Position numbers and translations under genes: made by a program
Source: Micrococcaceae bacterium RIT 802
GTDB lineage: Bacteria; Actinomycetota; Actinomycetes; Actinomycetales; Micrococcaceae
Assembly (NCBI GenBank): GCA_016892645.1
Contig: JAFEMX010000004.1
Location: forward strand, 186,001 to 250,000
DNA: 64,000 nucleotides
Reading direction: 5' to 3'
The notes under the pieces: model-generated
Databases searched by the model: none
What the model was told of the DNA's origin: nothing
Seen by the model: the letters and a program-made list of their open reading frames with translations, nothing else
Shown: piece after piece, positions 36,581 through 45,327 of the stretch
How the letters are laid out: each line of letters opens with the position of its first letter
Numbering within the stretch: the first letter of the stretch is position 1

Positions 36581-37317
36581 GCGAGCACCACCCGGAACAC
36601 CGTGCGGCGGAGAGCGCAGGGCACGACGCCGATGCCCCCCGGCGCGCACCGCGGAACCCGGTCTGGGGCTGGGTCCGCGAGTTCCTCATCGTGGTCGGCA
36701 TCGCGCTGGTGCTCTCCTTCGTCATCAAGACGTTCTTCTTCCGCGCGTTCTACATCCCCTCGGGGTCGATGGAGCAGACCCTGGAGATCAACGACCGGAT
36801 CTTCGTGAACCTCATGGTCCCGGGCCCGTTCGACCTGCACCGCGGCGACGTCGTGGTCTTCTCCGACGAGCTCGGCTGGCTCGGCGCCACCGCCCCGGCC
36901 CCCACGAACCCCCTCACCGAGGCGCTCACGTTCGTGGGCCTGGTCCCGGACACCGCCGACCAGCACCTGGTCAAGCGGCTGATCGGCATGCCGGGGGACA
37001 CCGTCGAATGCTGCGACGCCGACGGGCACCTGATGGTCAACGGCGTCTCCATCACCGAGCCCTACCTCTACCCCGGCGCCGCGCCGTCGGACGAGGCGTT
37101 CAAGGTCACCGTGCCCGAGGGCAAGATCTGGGTGATGGGCGACCACCGGAACGCCTCCGCCGACTCGCGCTTCCACCAGGACATCCAGGGCGGGTTCGTC
37201 GACATGGACTCCGTGGAGGGCAAGGCGGTGCTGCGCGCCTGGCCGCTGGACCGCTTCGGCACCGTCTCGGGGCACCACGAGGTCTTCGCCGACGTCCCGG
37301 CCGGCACCGGGAAGTAG
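36577..37317 (+). CDS. lepB: Type I signal peptidase (second copy)
   Basis: This 246-residue paralogue of the preceding gene has its helix at residues ~30-55 (FLIVVGIALVLSFVIKTFFF). The catalytic serine is in PSGSMEQTL, the lysine in VKRLIGMPGD, and the third box is GDHRNASADSR. It starts with GTG overlapping the first copy and ends two bases before rnhB, so it sits in the middle of a coupled operon. A cysteine pair CC appears at the same place in both copies (VECCDADG, ISCCDAQG), a shared lineage feature. Confidence 0.95.
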   Translation: MSEHHPEHRAAESAGHDADAPRRAPRNPVWGWVREFLIVVGIALVLSFVIKTFFFRAFYIPSGSMEQTLEINDRIFVNLMVPGPFDLHRGDVVVFSDELGWLGATAPAPTNPLTEALTFVGLVPDTADQHLVKRLIGMPGDTVECCDADGHLMVNGVSITEPYLYPGAAPSDEAFKVTVPEGKIWVMGDHRNASADSRFHQDIQGGFVDMDSVEGKAVLRAWPLDRFGTVSGHHEVFADVPAGTGK

Positions 37318-37319
37318 AC

Positions 37320-38129
37320 ATGCCCACCCGCACCACGCGCACCACCGGCCGCAGCGCCACCCGCAGCACCACCGCCCGCGGCGCCGGCACGAAGCTGGCC
37401 CCGGCGGCGGCCCTCGCGCCGACGCTGGCCGCCGAGCTGGAGTTGGCGGCCGGTCTGGGGGAGGGCGGCCCGTGGCTGGTCGCCGGCTGCGACGAGGTCG
37501 GCCGCGGCGCCTTGGCCGGGCCGGTGTCTGTGGGCATGGTCGTCATCGACCCCGCCGCCGCGGCGCCGCTGGCCGACGTGCGCGACTCGAAGCTGCTCAA
37601 GGCCGCGGTCCGCGAATCGCTGGTGCCCCTCATCCGCGACTGGGCCGCAGCGTGGGGCGTCGGGCACGCCAGCGCCGCCGAGATCGACGAACACGGCCTC
37701 GTCACCGCCCTGCGGCTGGCCGGCAACCGGGCCTGGGAGGCCGCGGCCGCCACCGCCAGCCCGCACGCCGTATTGCTGGACGGCAACCTCGACTGGCTCT
37801 CCGCCCCCGCCCAGGAGGACCTGCTGGCCACGGTGGCATCGCCGTCGTACCCCTTCGACGCCTCCGGTGCCCCGGTGAGGACCCGGATCAAGGGCGACCT
37901 GACCTGCCTGTCGGTCGCCGCCGCCTCCGTGCTGGCCAAGGTGGAACGCGACGCGCTGATGGCCACCTATGATGAACTGGAACCGAACTACGGCTGGGCG
38001 GACAACAAGGGCTATGGCACGGCGGCCCACCGCCGGGCCATCACCGACCACGGTGCCACCGCCCTTCACCGCCGCAGCTGGCGGCTGACCGGCGCGGCGC
38101 CGGCCCCGCGCGAAAGGCAGGAACCATGA
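37320..38129 (+). CDS. rnhB: Ribonuclease HII
   Basis: This 269-residue enzyme cuts RNA in RNA-DNA hybrids and removes single ribonucleotides. An unusual Thr/Arg/Ala-rich leader of about 45 residues precedes the core. The catalytic motif DEVGRGALAGP is near residue 58, further acidic residues lie in VRDSKLL and LLDGNLDWL, and the C-terminal segment is NKGYGTAAHRRAI. I chose ATG 37320, two bases after lepB. Starting later would shorten the odd leader, so the exact N-terminus is less sure. It overlaps the next gene by four bases. Confidence 0.94.
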   Translation: MPTRTTRTTGRSATRSTTARGAGTKLAPAAALAPTLAAELELAAGLGEGGPWLVAGCDEVGRGALAGPVSVGMVVIDPAAAAPLADVRDSKLLKAAVRESLVPLIRDWAAAWGVGHASAAEIDEHGLVTALRLAGNRAWEAAAATASPHAVLLDGNLDWLSAPAQEDLLATVASPSYPFDASGAPVRTRIKGDLTCLSVAAASVLAKVERDALMATYDELEPNYGWADNKGYGTAAHRRAITDHGATALHRRSWRLTGAAPAPRERQEP

Positions 38130-38452
38130 GTGCCGACGATCTCGAGAACTACGAGACGGACATGGAGCTGCAGCTCTACCGCGAATACCGCGACGTCGTG
38201 TCCCTCTTCAGCTACGTCGTGGAGACCGAACGGCGCTTCTACCTCGCCAACGACGTGGACCTGCAGGTCCGCTCGGCCGACGGCGAGGTCTACTTCGACG
38301 TGACGCTGAAGGACGCCTGGGTGTGGGACGTCTACCGCTCGGCCCGCTTCGTGAAGAACGTGCGCATCATCTCGTTCAAGGACGTCAACGTCGAGGAACT
38401 GGCCAAATCCGACGAGCTGACCCTCCCCAAGGACGCCGGACTGGGGACCTGA
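38126..38452 (+). CDS. DUF2469 family protein
   Basis: This 108-residue acidic protein starts with MSADDLENYETDMELQLYREYRDVVSLF. That is the conserved start of DUF2469, an actinobacterial family nearly always next to rnhB. Its function is not established. The sequence has no membrane helix and no obvious catalytic motif. ATG 38126 overlaps the rnhB stop, which supports translational coupling. Confidence 0.93.
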   Translation: MSADDLENYETDMELQLYREYRDVVSLFSYVVETERRFYLANDVDLQVRSADGEVYFDVTLKDAWVWDVYRSARFVKNVRIISFKDVNVEELAKSDELTLPKDAGLGT

Positions 38453-38457
38453 CCCCC

Positions 38458-39633
38458 GTGGAACCGACCGGCGTGGGCGCCGAGCGCAGTGGCCAGGAGC
38501 GCACGACGGCGTTGCCCGGCAATGCGCGCTGGTGCGGCTCCGGCAAGGCGCCGGCCCGCTGCGTCGTCGTCGACGACTCGCTGACCGCCCAGGAGGCCTA
38601 CCGCCTCGCCACGTCCGGCACCGCCATGCTCTGGCGCGGCGACTACCACAACGCCCGCCAACTGCTCAGCGCGCTGGGCCGCCGCATCCCCGCCCCGGCC
38701 GTGCCGGCTGTGTCGGTCGCTGCGTCCGCGACGTCTGCGTCCGCGCCGGCTCCGGGAGGCGACGTCGCCGCGGACTTCTACCGCCACCGCCAGGGGCGCG
38801 CCCACCGCTCGCGCATCCTCGCCACACTGCTCGTCCCGCTGGCCCCCGGCCCGGCAGTGGACCTGCGCCGCGCCCCGGACATCACCGCCGCCTGGACCCA
38901 CGCCCACGGGGACATCGACGAACCCTCGGTGGTGCCCCTGCAGGACCTGCTCGGCGTCCTCGGCGCCGAGCAGTGGCGGGTGCGCGGCGTGTTCGTCCCC
39001 GCGCTGGGCGCCGCGATCCACCCGCATTACGGCACGTTCGCCCCGGTCCGCGGCGAGTACCTGGACCTGGTCGCCGACGCCCCGCTGCCGGACGCGGACA
39101 CCGCATTCGATCTGGGCACCGGCACCGGCGTGCTGGCCGCCGTCCTCGCCCGCCGCGGCGTCGCACGGATCGTGGCCACCGACGTCTCGCCCCGGGCCAT
39201 CGCCTGCGCCTCCGAGAACCTGGAACGGTTGGGCCTGGCGGCGTCCGTCGAGCTGGAGCTGGCGGACATGTTCCCCGCCGGACGCGCGGGCCTCATCGTC
39301 TGCAACCCGCCCTGGCTGCCCGGCAGCGCCAGCACGCTGCTGGACCAGGCGGTGTACGACCCGAAGTCGCGCATGCTCCGCGCGTTCCTGAGCGGCCTGG
39401 CCGCTCACCTGGAGCCGGGCGGCGAGGGCTGGCTGGTCATCTCCGACCTGGCCGAGCACCTGGGCCTGCGCAGCCGCGCCGAGCTGCTGGGCTGGATCGA
39501 GGCCGCCGGGTTGCGGGTCCTCGACCGGCTGGACACCCGGCCCACGCACCGCCGCGCCGCCGACGCCGAGGACCCGTTCCATGCGGCCCGCTCGGCCGAG
39601 GTGACCTCCCTCTGGCGGCTCGCCGCTGCGTAA
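38458..39633 (+). CDS. HemK/RsmC-like class I SAM-dependent methyltransferase
   Basis: This 391-residue protein has an N-terminal accessory region (residues ~1-200). The Rossmann methyltransferase domain follows, with the SAM motif FDLGTGTGVLAAVLA near residue 220 and the catalytic NPPW tetrapeptide (VCNPPWLPG) near residue 285. NPPW/NPPY marks N-methyltransferases acting on amide or exocyclic nitrogens of proteins, rRNA or DNA. I chose GTG 38458, six bases after DUF2469. A small-molecule or ribosomal target is possible. The N-terminal part has no family I can name. Confidence 0.82.
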   Translation: MEPTGVGAERSGQERTTALPGNARWCGSGKAPARCVVVDDSLTAQEAYRLATSGTAMLWRGDYHNARQLLSALGRRIPAPAVPAVSVAASATSASAPAPGGDVAADFYRHRQGRAHRSRILATLLVPLAPGPAVDLRRAPDITAAWTHAHGDIDEPSVVPLQDLLGVLGAEQWRVRGVFVPALGAAIHPHYGTFAPVRGEYLDLVADAPLPDADTAFDLGTGTGVLAAVLARRGVARIVATDVSPRAIACASENLERLGLAASVELELADMFPAGRAGLIVCNPPWLPGSASTLLDQAVYDPKSRMLRAFLSGLAAHLEPGGEGWLVISDLAEHLGLRSRAELLGWIEAAGLRVLDRLDTRPTHRRAADAEDPFHAARSAEVTSLWRLAAA

Positions 39634-40213
39634 TCGCGTCCGAGTTCCACATGGCCACGGATGGGATCGCCGTCGCGGGTGGCCGCGGCGGCGTGCCGAT
39701 CAGCAGCACGAGGCACGTCCGATGTTGATTCAGGACACGAGCGTCCAGCGCGCAGAGACGAGGCCTATGGACGGGGACGAAGCGAATGAATTGATCGCCG
39801 GCCCCAGCCGACGAATCGGCTGCTCGGTCGTCACGAGGCTTTGACGACGGCTTCGAGCCGCGGCTCGATCGACTCGCCCATCATGTTGATCTCGTGTTCG
39901 CTGATCCGGTTCCGACGCGCGGCGTCCTTCCAGCCAGACAGCGCTCCCGCGATGTGGCGCATCCTCTCGTGGGCCAGCTCGCTGGTCAGGCTGCAGTCCC
40001 CGGCCAGGGCCAGAAGGCCATCGACCTCATCCGGCGGAGCATCGGCGCCCAGAACACGACCACCGGGAGATCGCTGGGAACTTGCCCGGTGTGGGCACGC
40101 CGATGCCTGCATCGCCCCTCCACAAGCGACTTGAACGGCTAGTTGTCCACCAGGCCGCCGCGCTGTGTTCGGCGGAACATCGTCCCCGCTGATGCTGGGG
40201 GTGGAGGTGGCAG
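39634..40213. other. Non-coding or decayed stretch between the methyltransferase and yraN genes
   Basis: This 580-base gap interrupts what is usually a close run of housekeeping genes. It holds a hipA-like relic on the minus strand (39831-40031) and otherwise no supported gene. The third-position GC bias of the flanking genes is lost here. The yraN ribosome site GGAGG is at 40203-40207. Confidence 0.5.
39831..40031 (-). pseudogene. C-terminal relic of a HipA-family toxin kinase
   Basis: The last 66 codons of a minus-strand frame encode helical sequence with AHERMRHIAGALSGWKDAAR and NRISEHEINMMGESIEPRLE. This resembles the C-terminal helices of HipA-type serine/threonine kinases of toxin-antitoxin systems. 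No ATP-binding part, no hipB and no start remain, and the frame upstream turns into unrelated Ser/Pro/Arg-rich sequence. It is therefore likely a decayed end of a lost TA locus. The family assignment is from pattern memory. Confidence 0.45.
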
Positions 40214-40573
40214 ATGAACCACAATCAGGAACTGGGCCAACGCGGCGAGACGCTGGCCGCTGAATACCTCGCACGACGCGGAATGCTCGTGCTGGCACGG
40301 AACTGGCGGTGCAAGACCGGTGAAATCGACATCGTCGCGGATGACGCCGGCACGATCGTCGCGGTCGAGGTCAAAACCCGCTCGGGCCTCGGGTTCGGAT
40401 ACCCGGCCGAAGCGGTGGATCCGCGCAAACTGTTGCGGCCGAACCGGTTGGCCAGCGCCTGGTGCCGGGAGAACCAGGCGAACCACCGCACGCGGCGGGT
40501 CGACGTTCTCAGCATCCTAGCCGTTCCCGGCCGGGAGACCGAGTTCGACTACTTCCAGGCGGTGGTCCCGTGA
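40214..40573 (+). CDS. yraN: YraN family endonuclease-like protein (UPF0102)
   Basis: This 119-residue protein has the restriction-endonuclease-like fold: GQRGETLAAEYLARRGM near the start, then GEIDIVADDAGTIVAVEVKTR. The D…ExK catalytic pattern is intact. YraN proteins lie by tradition between rnhB and the yifB-dprA genes, but their role is still unclear. A link to DNA uptake or recombination is suspected from position. ATG 40214 has GGAGG 6 bases upstream. It overlaps yifB by four bases. Confidence 0.93.
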   Translation: MNHNQELGQRGETLAAEYLARRGMLVLARNWRCKTGEIDIVADDAGTIVAVEVKTRSGLGFGYPAEAVDPRKLLRPNRLASAWCRENQANHRTRRVDVLSILAVPGRETEFDYFQAVVP

Positions 40574-42126
40574 GCCTGGGGCGGTCCGCCGGGGTGTCCC
40601 TGGTGGGCCTGAACGGCCACATGATCGATGTCGAAGCCGACATCGGTGGCGGATTGCCCTCGTTCCTGCTGTTGGGGTTGCCGGATGCGTCGCTGATCGA
40701 GGCACGTGACCGCATCCGTTCGGCGACACGCAATGCCGGGGTACCCCTGAGCCCCCGGCGCATCACCGTGAACCTCATTCCAGCATCATTGCCCAAACGT
40801 GGATCCTCCTTCGATTTGGCCATCGTGGTGGCGGCCGCGGCGGCCTCCGGCGCGATCGACAACCCGCCAGGAGTCGTCTACATCGCCGAACTGGGCCTGG
40901 ACGGATCGCTGCGCCCGGTTCCCGGCGTGCTGCCGGCGGTGATGGCCGCCGTCCGCGCCGGACGACCAGAGATCGTCGTGGCCTCCGGGAACGAGGCCGA
41001 AGCCCGCCTGGTGCCCGGAGCCCACATCACCGCATACCGGCATCTGGCCGAGGTGATGGCAGCCTACGGGGCCGCCGAGGCCATCGTCCCTGCCGGACCA
41101 TTGGCCCACGCGCGTACCCGACGGGCCCCCGCTGTCCAAAAGGCGACGGCGCCGAACGAGGATCCGGACTTGAGCGAGGTGATTGGCCAGCCGCTCGCCC
41201 GGTTCGCCGTTGAAGTCGCCGCCGCCGGGGGACACCACCTGCTCCTGGTGGGGCCGCCGGGGGCGGGCAAGACCATGCTGGCCGAGCGATTGCCCGGGCT
41301 GCTGCCGGACCTGGACGACGCGGAGGCCATGGAAGCAACGGCCATCCATTCCCTGCAACGCGGCACGACCGGACTGGACCGGCTACTGCGGCGTCCACCC
41401 TACGAAAGCCCGCACCACAGTGCCAGCATGGTGGCGCTCATCGGTGGTGGGGCTGGGCTGCCACGCCCCGGGGCCGCGTCTCGGGCGCACCGGGGCGTGC
41501 TCTTCCTCGACGAGGCACCCGAATTCAACACCCAAGCACTCGACGGGCTGCGGCAACCACTGGAATCGGGCGAGATCACCTTGCACCGCTCCGCCGGCAC
41601 CGCCACCTACCCGGCCCGATTTCAACTCGTGCTCGCGGCCAATCCCTGCCCGTGCGGGCTGTCGACCGGCAAGGCCATCGACTGCCGCTGCACCCCCATG
41701 CAACGACGCCGCTATTTCGATCGCCTGTCGGGTCCTTTCCTGGACCGCATCGACCTGCAAATCGAAGTGCCGCGGGTCAATGCCACGCATCTGGGCGCCG
41801 GCCGGGGCGAGGAGACGACGGCCACTGTCGCGCGGCGGGTCGCGGAGGCCCGGCGGGCTCAACGGGCCCGGCTGCAACCCTTGGCCATCACCCGCAATGC
41901 CGACCTCCCCGGCACCATTCTCCGCCACGACCTGGCGCTGCCGGCGCGGACCACGGCTACGGCTGACCGGCAGCTCGAACGCGGACTGCTCTCCGTCCGG
42001 GGTCTGCACCGGGTCCTGCGGCTGGCCTGGACGATTAGCGACCTCGCCGGCCAGGAATGCCCCCAACCAGCGGACATCGACGTCGCCCTGCAGCTGCGCC
42101 ACCACGCCCAAGGAGCCATCGCATGA
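40570..42126 (+). CDS. yifB: YifB/ComM family AAA+ ATPase (Mg-chelatase-like)
   Basis: This 518-residue protein has an N-terminal Lon-protease-like (inactive) domain starting GLNGHMIDVEADIGGGLPSF. The AAA+ core carries Walker A GPPGAGKTMLAERLPG near residue 235, Walker B GVLFLDEAPEF and a four-cysteine zinc element (NPCPCG…CRC). ComM is a helicase that extends branch migration during natural transformation. The GTG start overlaps yraN and the stop overlaps dprA by four bases each. This run of coupled genes supports a role in DNA uptake or recombination. Confidence 0.94.
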   Translation: MSLGRSAGVSLVGLNGHMIDVEADIGGGLPSFLLLGLPDASLIEARDRIRSATRNAGVPLSPRRITVNLIPASLPKRGSSFDLAIVVAAAAASGAIDNPPGVVYIAELGLDGSLRPVPGVLPAVMAAVRAGRPEIVVASGNEAEARLVPGAHITAYRHLAEVMAAYGAAEAIVPAGPLAHARTRRAPAVQKATAPNEDPDLSEVIGQPLARFAVEVAAAGGHHLLLVGPPGAGKTMLAERLPGLLPDLDDAEAMEATAIHSLQRGTTGLDRLLRRPPYESPHHSASMVALIGGGAGLPRPGAASRAHRGVLFLDEAPEFNTQALDGLRQPLESGEITLHRSAGTATYPARFQLVLAANPCPCGLSTGKAIDCRCTPMQRRRYFDRLSGPFLDRIDLQIEVPRVNATHLGAGRGEETTATVARRVAEARRAQRARLQPLAITRNADLPGTILRHDLALPARTTATADRQLERGLLSVRGLHRVLRLAWTISDLAGQECPQPADIDVALQLRHHAQGAIA

Positions 42127-43346
42127 AACCCGACGCCGAGATCCGTGCGGCGCGCGCCGGACTCGCCCGCCTCATGGAACCCAACGATTTGACCGGAACC
42201 GCCCTGGTCGCCGTCGCAGGACCCGTGGCTGCCTACCGTCTGATCGCCCATTCCACCGGGAAGGCCCCGGCATCCGAGCAGCAGGCCGTGGCCGACCTGC
42301 TCGGGGGAGAGGCCGCAAGCCGGGGCGCCCACCGGCTCGACGCGGGCCTGGAACGCTGGCGGCCCCGCGTAGACGCAGCGGGACCCGCCCGGGACCTGGC
42401 GACCATCCGACGATTCGGCGGCGACCTGCTGGTCCCCGAAGACCCTGCGTGGCCCCAGCAGTTGGATGATCTGGGGCTCGCAGCACCGCTCTGCCTCTGG
42501 TGGCGCGGAACAGCCGGCATCGATCAGCTTCCACCGCCGCAAACGTTGCTCTCGGTGGTGGGAAGCCGTGATGCCACCGACTACGGACGACACGTGACCT
42601 ACGAACTCGTGGCGGACCTCTGCCAGCGCGGCGTCACCATCGTCTCCGGTGGCGCCTATGGAATCGATGCCCGCGCCCACGAGGCAGCGCTGAACGCCGA
42701 GCGCACGACCGGCCGTCCCAGCACCGTCGCCATTATGGCCGGGGGACTGGACCGCTTCTACCCGGCAGGCAACGATGAGCTTCTTCGCCGCGTGGAGGCC
42801 ACCGGACTGCTGCTGGCCGAAGTGCCGCCCGGCACAGCGCCCACCCGTTGGCGATTCCTGCAGCGCAACCGGATGCTGGCCGCGCTGTGTGGGGCCACGC
42901 TCGTGGTGGAGGCACGCTGGCGCTCCGGCGCACTGACCACGGCGCGGCGGGCCAGTGAGATCGGGCGGGAGGTGGGCGCCGTGCCGGGTTCGGTCTTCTC
43001 CTCGAATTCCGCCGGGTGCCATCGACTGCTCCGTGAGGGATCCGCGATCCCGGTCACCGATGCCGCCGAAGCCCTGGAATTGCTCGGCGCAGCCCCGGCC
43101 GCCACGGCGACGCCGGCGGATTCGACTCGCAAGGATCCCGGAACCGCGCGCGAGCATGATGGGCTGGACATCCAGGATCTGCTGCTCCTGGACGCGCTTC
43201 CCGTTCGCCAGGCTGCGGCACCCGACAAACTTGCGACGGTCTCGGGGCTGGGCATCGGTGCGGTTCTTGGCGGCCTCAGCCGGTTGCAGGCGCGCGGGCT
43301 GGCCGAGCAGGGACCTGGCGGGTGGTGGAGGAAGCGGCACGGCTGA
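42123..43346 (+). CDS. dprA: DNA-processing protein DprA
   Basis: This 407-residue protein loads RecA on incoming single-stranded DNA. The Rossmann-like DprA domain carries VVGSRDATDYG, IVSGGAYGIDARAHEAAL and PGNDELLRRVE (residues ~140-300). A short winged-helix follows at the C-terminus (TVSGLGIGAVLGGLSRLQARG). The start is ATG 42123, which overlaps yifB by four bases. The whole is typical of actinobacterial DprA. No comEA/comEC or pilus genes are seen here, so transformation cannot be claimed from this window alone. Confidence 0.94.
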   Translation: MKPDAEIRAARAGLARLMEPNDLTGTALVAVAGPVAAYRLIAHSTGKAPASEQQAVADLLGGEAASRGAHRLDAGLERWRPRVDAAGPARDLATIRRFGGDLLVPEDPAWPQQLDDLGLAAPLCLWWRGTAGIDQLPPPQTLLSVVGSRDATDYGRHVTYELVADLCQRGVTIVSGGAYGIDARAHEAALNAERTTGRPSTVAIMAGGLDRFYPAGNDELLRRVEATGLLLAEVPPGTAPTRWRFLQRNRMLAALCGATLVVEARWRSGALTTARRASEIGREVGAVPGSVFSSNSAGCHRLLREGSAIPVTDAAEALELLGAAPAATATPADSTRKDPGTAREHDGLDIQDLLLLDALPVRQAAAPDKLATVSGLGIGAVLGGLSRLQARGLAEQGPGGWWRKRHG

Positions 43347-43410
43347 GGCGTTGGGCCAGCGCGCGGCGTGGCGCTGCCCCGAAGACGTGGGGACGCGGGA
43401 AGCTGGTGGC

Positions 43411-44484
43411 ATGACCGCCGCGCCCCGCCCGCCAGAACCCCCGCACGAATCCGGGGATTCCACGGAATTGCCGCAACGGTTCATCACCGCCTTGGACGGT
43501 TTCGAACGGTATCTGGCCCTGGAGCGCTCCCGCAGCGAGCACACCATCAGGGCCTACCTCGCCGATGTCTCCTCCCTGCTCGGATATGCCTCTACCGTCC
43601 ACCGCGTGGACCGGCTATCTCGCATCGACCTCTCGATCCTCCGGCTGTGGCTGGGGGAGCAACAGGGCAGGGGCCGTGCCCCGTCGACGCTGGCCCGTCA
43701 TGCTGCTGCCGTGCGGACCTTCATGTCCTGGGCGCTGCGGGAGGAACTCATCACCACCGACCCGTCATTGCGCTTGCGCTCACCCAAGAACGCCAAAAGA
43801 CTGCCCCACGTCCTGCAGGCGTCGCAAATGAAGCGCCTCCTCACGGATGACCAGGACATCCTATCGACTCCGTCCGGTGACCACACATCCGAGGGCGGCC
43901 ACGGTTCCGATGGCGGCGCGGACCGGGAACCCGCGGGGGCCGGGGATCCTCCTGCGGCGTTGACGCCGCGCCAAGGGGCAGTCTCCGACCGCGACAAGGC
44001 GATCCTCGAGATGCTCTACGCCACCGGAATCCGCGTCGGTGAACTCGTCGGGTTGGACATCGACGACGTCGACCACGATCGGCGGACGCTGCGCGTACTG
44101 GGCAAGGGCGACAAGGAACGGACCGTGCCCTTTGGCCAGCCCGCCCTTCTGGCCCTGGACGATTGGCTCGGACGCAGCCGTTCCCAACTGGCCACCGACC
44201 GGTCCGGACCCGCCTTGTTCCTAGGGGAACGCGGGGGGCGGATGGGCCAGCGCCAAGTGCGGACGATGGTCGAAAAGGCATTGGCGGGGCTCGGCGACAC
44301 CGCGGCGCGGGGCCCACACGCGCTGAGGCATACGGCGGCAACGCACCTGCTCGACGGCGGGGCGGACCTGCGCACGGTACAGGAGCTGCTGGGGCACAGC
44401 TCGTTGGCGACGACCCAGCTGTATACGCACGTGTCGGTGGATCGGCTGCGCAGCAGCTATCAACAGGCACATCCACGCGCCTGA
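43411..44484 (+). CDS. xerC: Tyrosine recombinase XerC
   Basis: This 357-residue site-specific recombinase resolves chromosome dimers at dif with XerD. The N-terminal SAM-like domain includes ERSRSEHTIRAYLADV. The catalytic domain keeps the first Arg in YATGIRVGELVGL. It also keeps HALRHTAATHLLDGG with the His/Arg pair, then LLGHSSLATTQLYTHV with the nucleophilic Tyr. Between the two domains lies an insert of about 45 residues, Gly/Asp/Pro-rich (residues ~148-190), which is longer than in standard XerC. ATG 43411 fits the usual N-terminus. Position after dprA supports XerC over XerD. Confidence 0.92.
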   Translation: MTAAPRPPEPPHESGDSTELPQRFITALDGFERYLALERSRSEHTIRAYLADVSSLLGYASTVHRVDRLSRIDLSILRLWLGEQQGRGRAPSTLARHAAAVRTFMSWALREELITTDPSLRLRSPKNAKRLPHVLQASQMKRLLTDDQDILSTPSGDHTSEGGHGSDGGADREPAGAGDPPAALTPRQGAVSDRDKAILEMLYATGIRVGELVGLDIDDVDHDRRTLRVLGKGDKERTVPFGQPALLALDDWLGRSRSQLATDRSGPALFLGERGGRMGQRQVRTMVEKALAGLGDTAARGPHALRHTAATHLLDGGADLRTVQELLGHSSLATTQLYTHVSVDRLRSSYQQAHPRA

Positions 44485-44639
44485 TCAGCCGCGCTGCCCG
44501 TGACACGGGTGCATCAATACTGGTCAAGGTGGCGATTCGCCGCGGAATCATGCAGAATGAACACTAGGCAGCATGTGAAGGCCTCCGAGAGTGACTGTGG
44601 TCGTTGGGGAAGACGTACCAACAGGAACTGGAGGATGGC

Positions 44640-45143
44640 ATGTCTGTACCCATGACCCGGGGCGTACTCTTCGTACACTCAGCCCCGACGGCGTTATGCC
44701 CTCACATCGAGTGGGCCATCGGATCCGTGGTCGAAGACCGCACGGATCTGAACTGGGCGCCGCAATCCGCCGCGCCCGGAATGTACCGTGCCGAAGTCCA
44801 CTGGTCGGCCCCCCAGGGCACCGGCGCACAACTGGCCTCCGCGTTGCGCGGATGGGCCCACCTGCGCTATGAGGTCACCGAGGAGCCGAGCCAGGGCGTC
44901 GACGGGAGCCGCTGGTCGCATACCCCCGAGCTGGGGATCTTCCACGCCACCACCGACTCCGCCGGAAACATCATGGTGGGGGAGGACCGGATCCGCTTTG
45001 CCTACGAGCAGGGTGCCGGAAACCCGGCAGCCGTCTACCACGAGCTCTCCCTGGCGCTCGGGGAGGCCTGGGATGAAGAGCTCGAGCCGTTCCGCCACGC
45101 CACAGAGGGCGCACCCGTACGCTGGCTGCATCAGGTCGGCTGA
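44640..45143 (+). CDS. DUF3145 family protein
   Basis: This 167-residue protein starts with MSVPMTRGVLFVHSAPTALC. That start, followed by PHIEWAIGSVV, typifies DUF3145, which is confined to actinobacteria. Its function is unknown. It is mixed alpha/beta, without membrane helices, and has an acidic C-terminal half. GGAGG lies 5 bases before ATG 44640. It is usually near the fatty acid synthesis genes, as here, where it converges on fabF across a shared hairpin terminator. Confidence 0.9.
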   Translation: MSVPMTRGVLFVHSAPTALCPHIEWAIGSVVEDRTDLNWAPQSAAPGMYRAEVHWSAPQGTGAQLASALRGWAHLRYEVTEEPSQGVDGSRWSHTPELGIFHATTDSAGNIMVGEDRIRFAYEQGAGNPAAVYHELSLALGEAWDEELEPFRHATEGAPVRWLHQVG

Positions 45144-45284
45144 CGCCGAACGAGTTGCATCCTCGGCGGATGTTCATCCGATGGTCGACCAGTTCCCGAC
45201 CTCGGAGCCATAGCGGACGAATCGAACAGGAGATATCTCTTCCAATAGATTCTCCTCCCACTCGAAACGCGCCCCGGGCACGGA

Positions 45285-45313
45285 AAAGCCCCGCACCGAT
45301 GGTGCGGGGCTTT
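45285..45313. terminator. Bidirectional terminator between DUF3145 and fabF
   Basis: A perfect 13 bp stem pairs 45285-45297 with 45301-45313 around a GAT loop. It is flanked by A-rich sequence on one side and TTTCTC on the other. It can end both the plus-strand DUF3145 transcript and the minus-strand fab operon. Confidence 0.8.
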
Positions 45314-45327
45314 CTCGTGCGCGTGAA

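Noticed and set aside
43411-44484. XerC as a mobile-element integrase
   Set aside because: Its place after yraN-yifB-dprA and the absence of attachment repeats or phage genes nearby point to the housekeeping recombinase.
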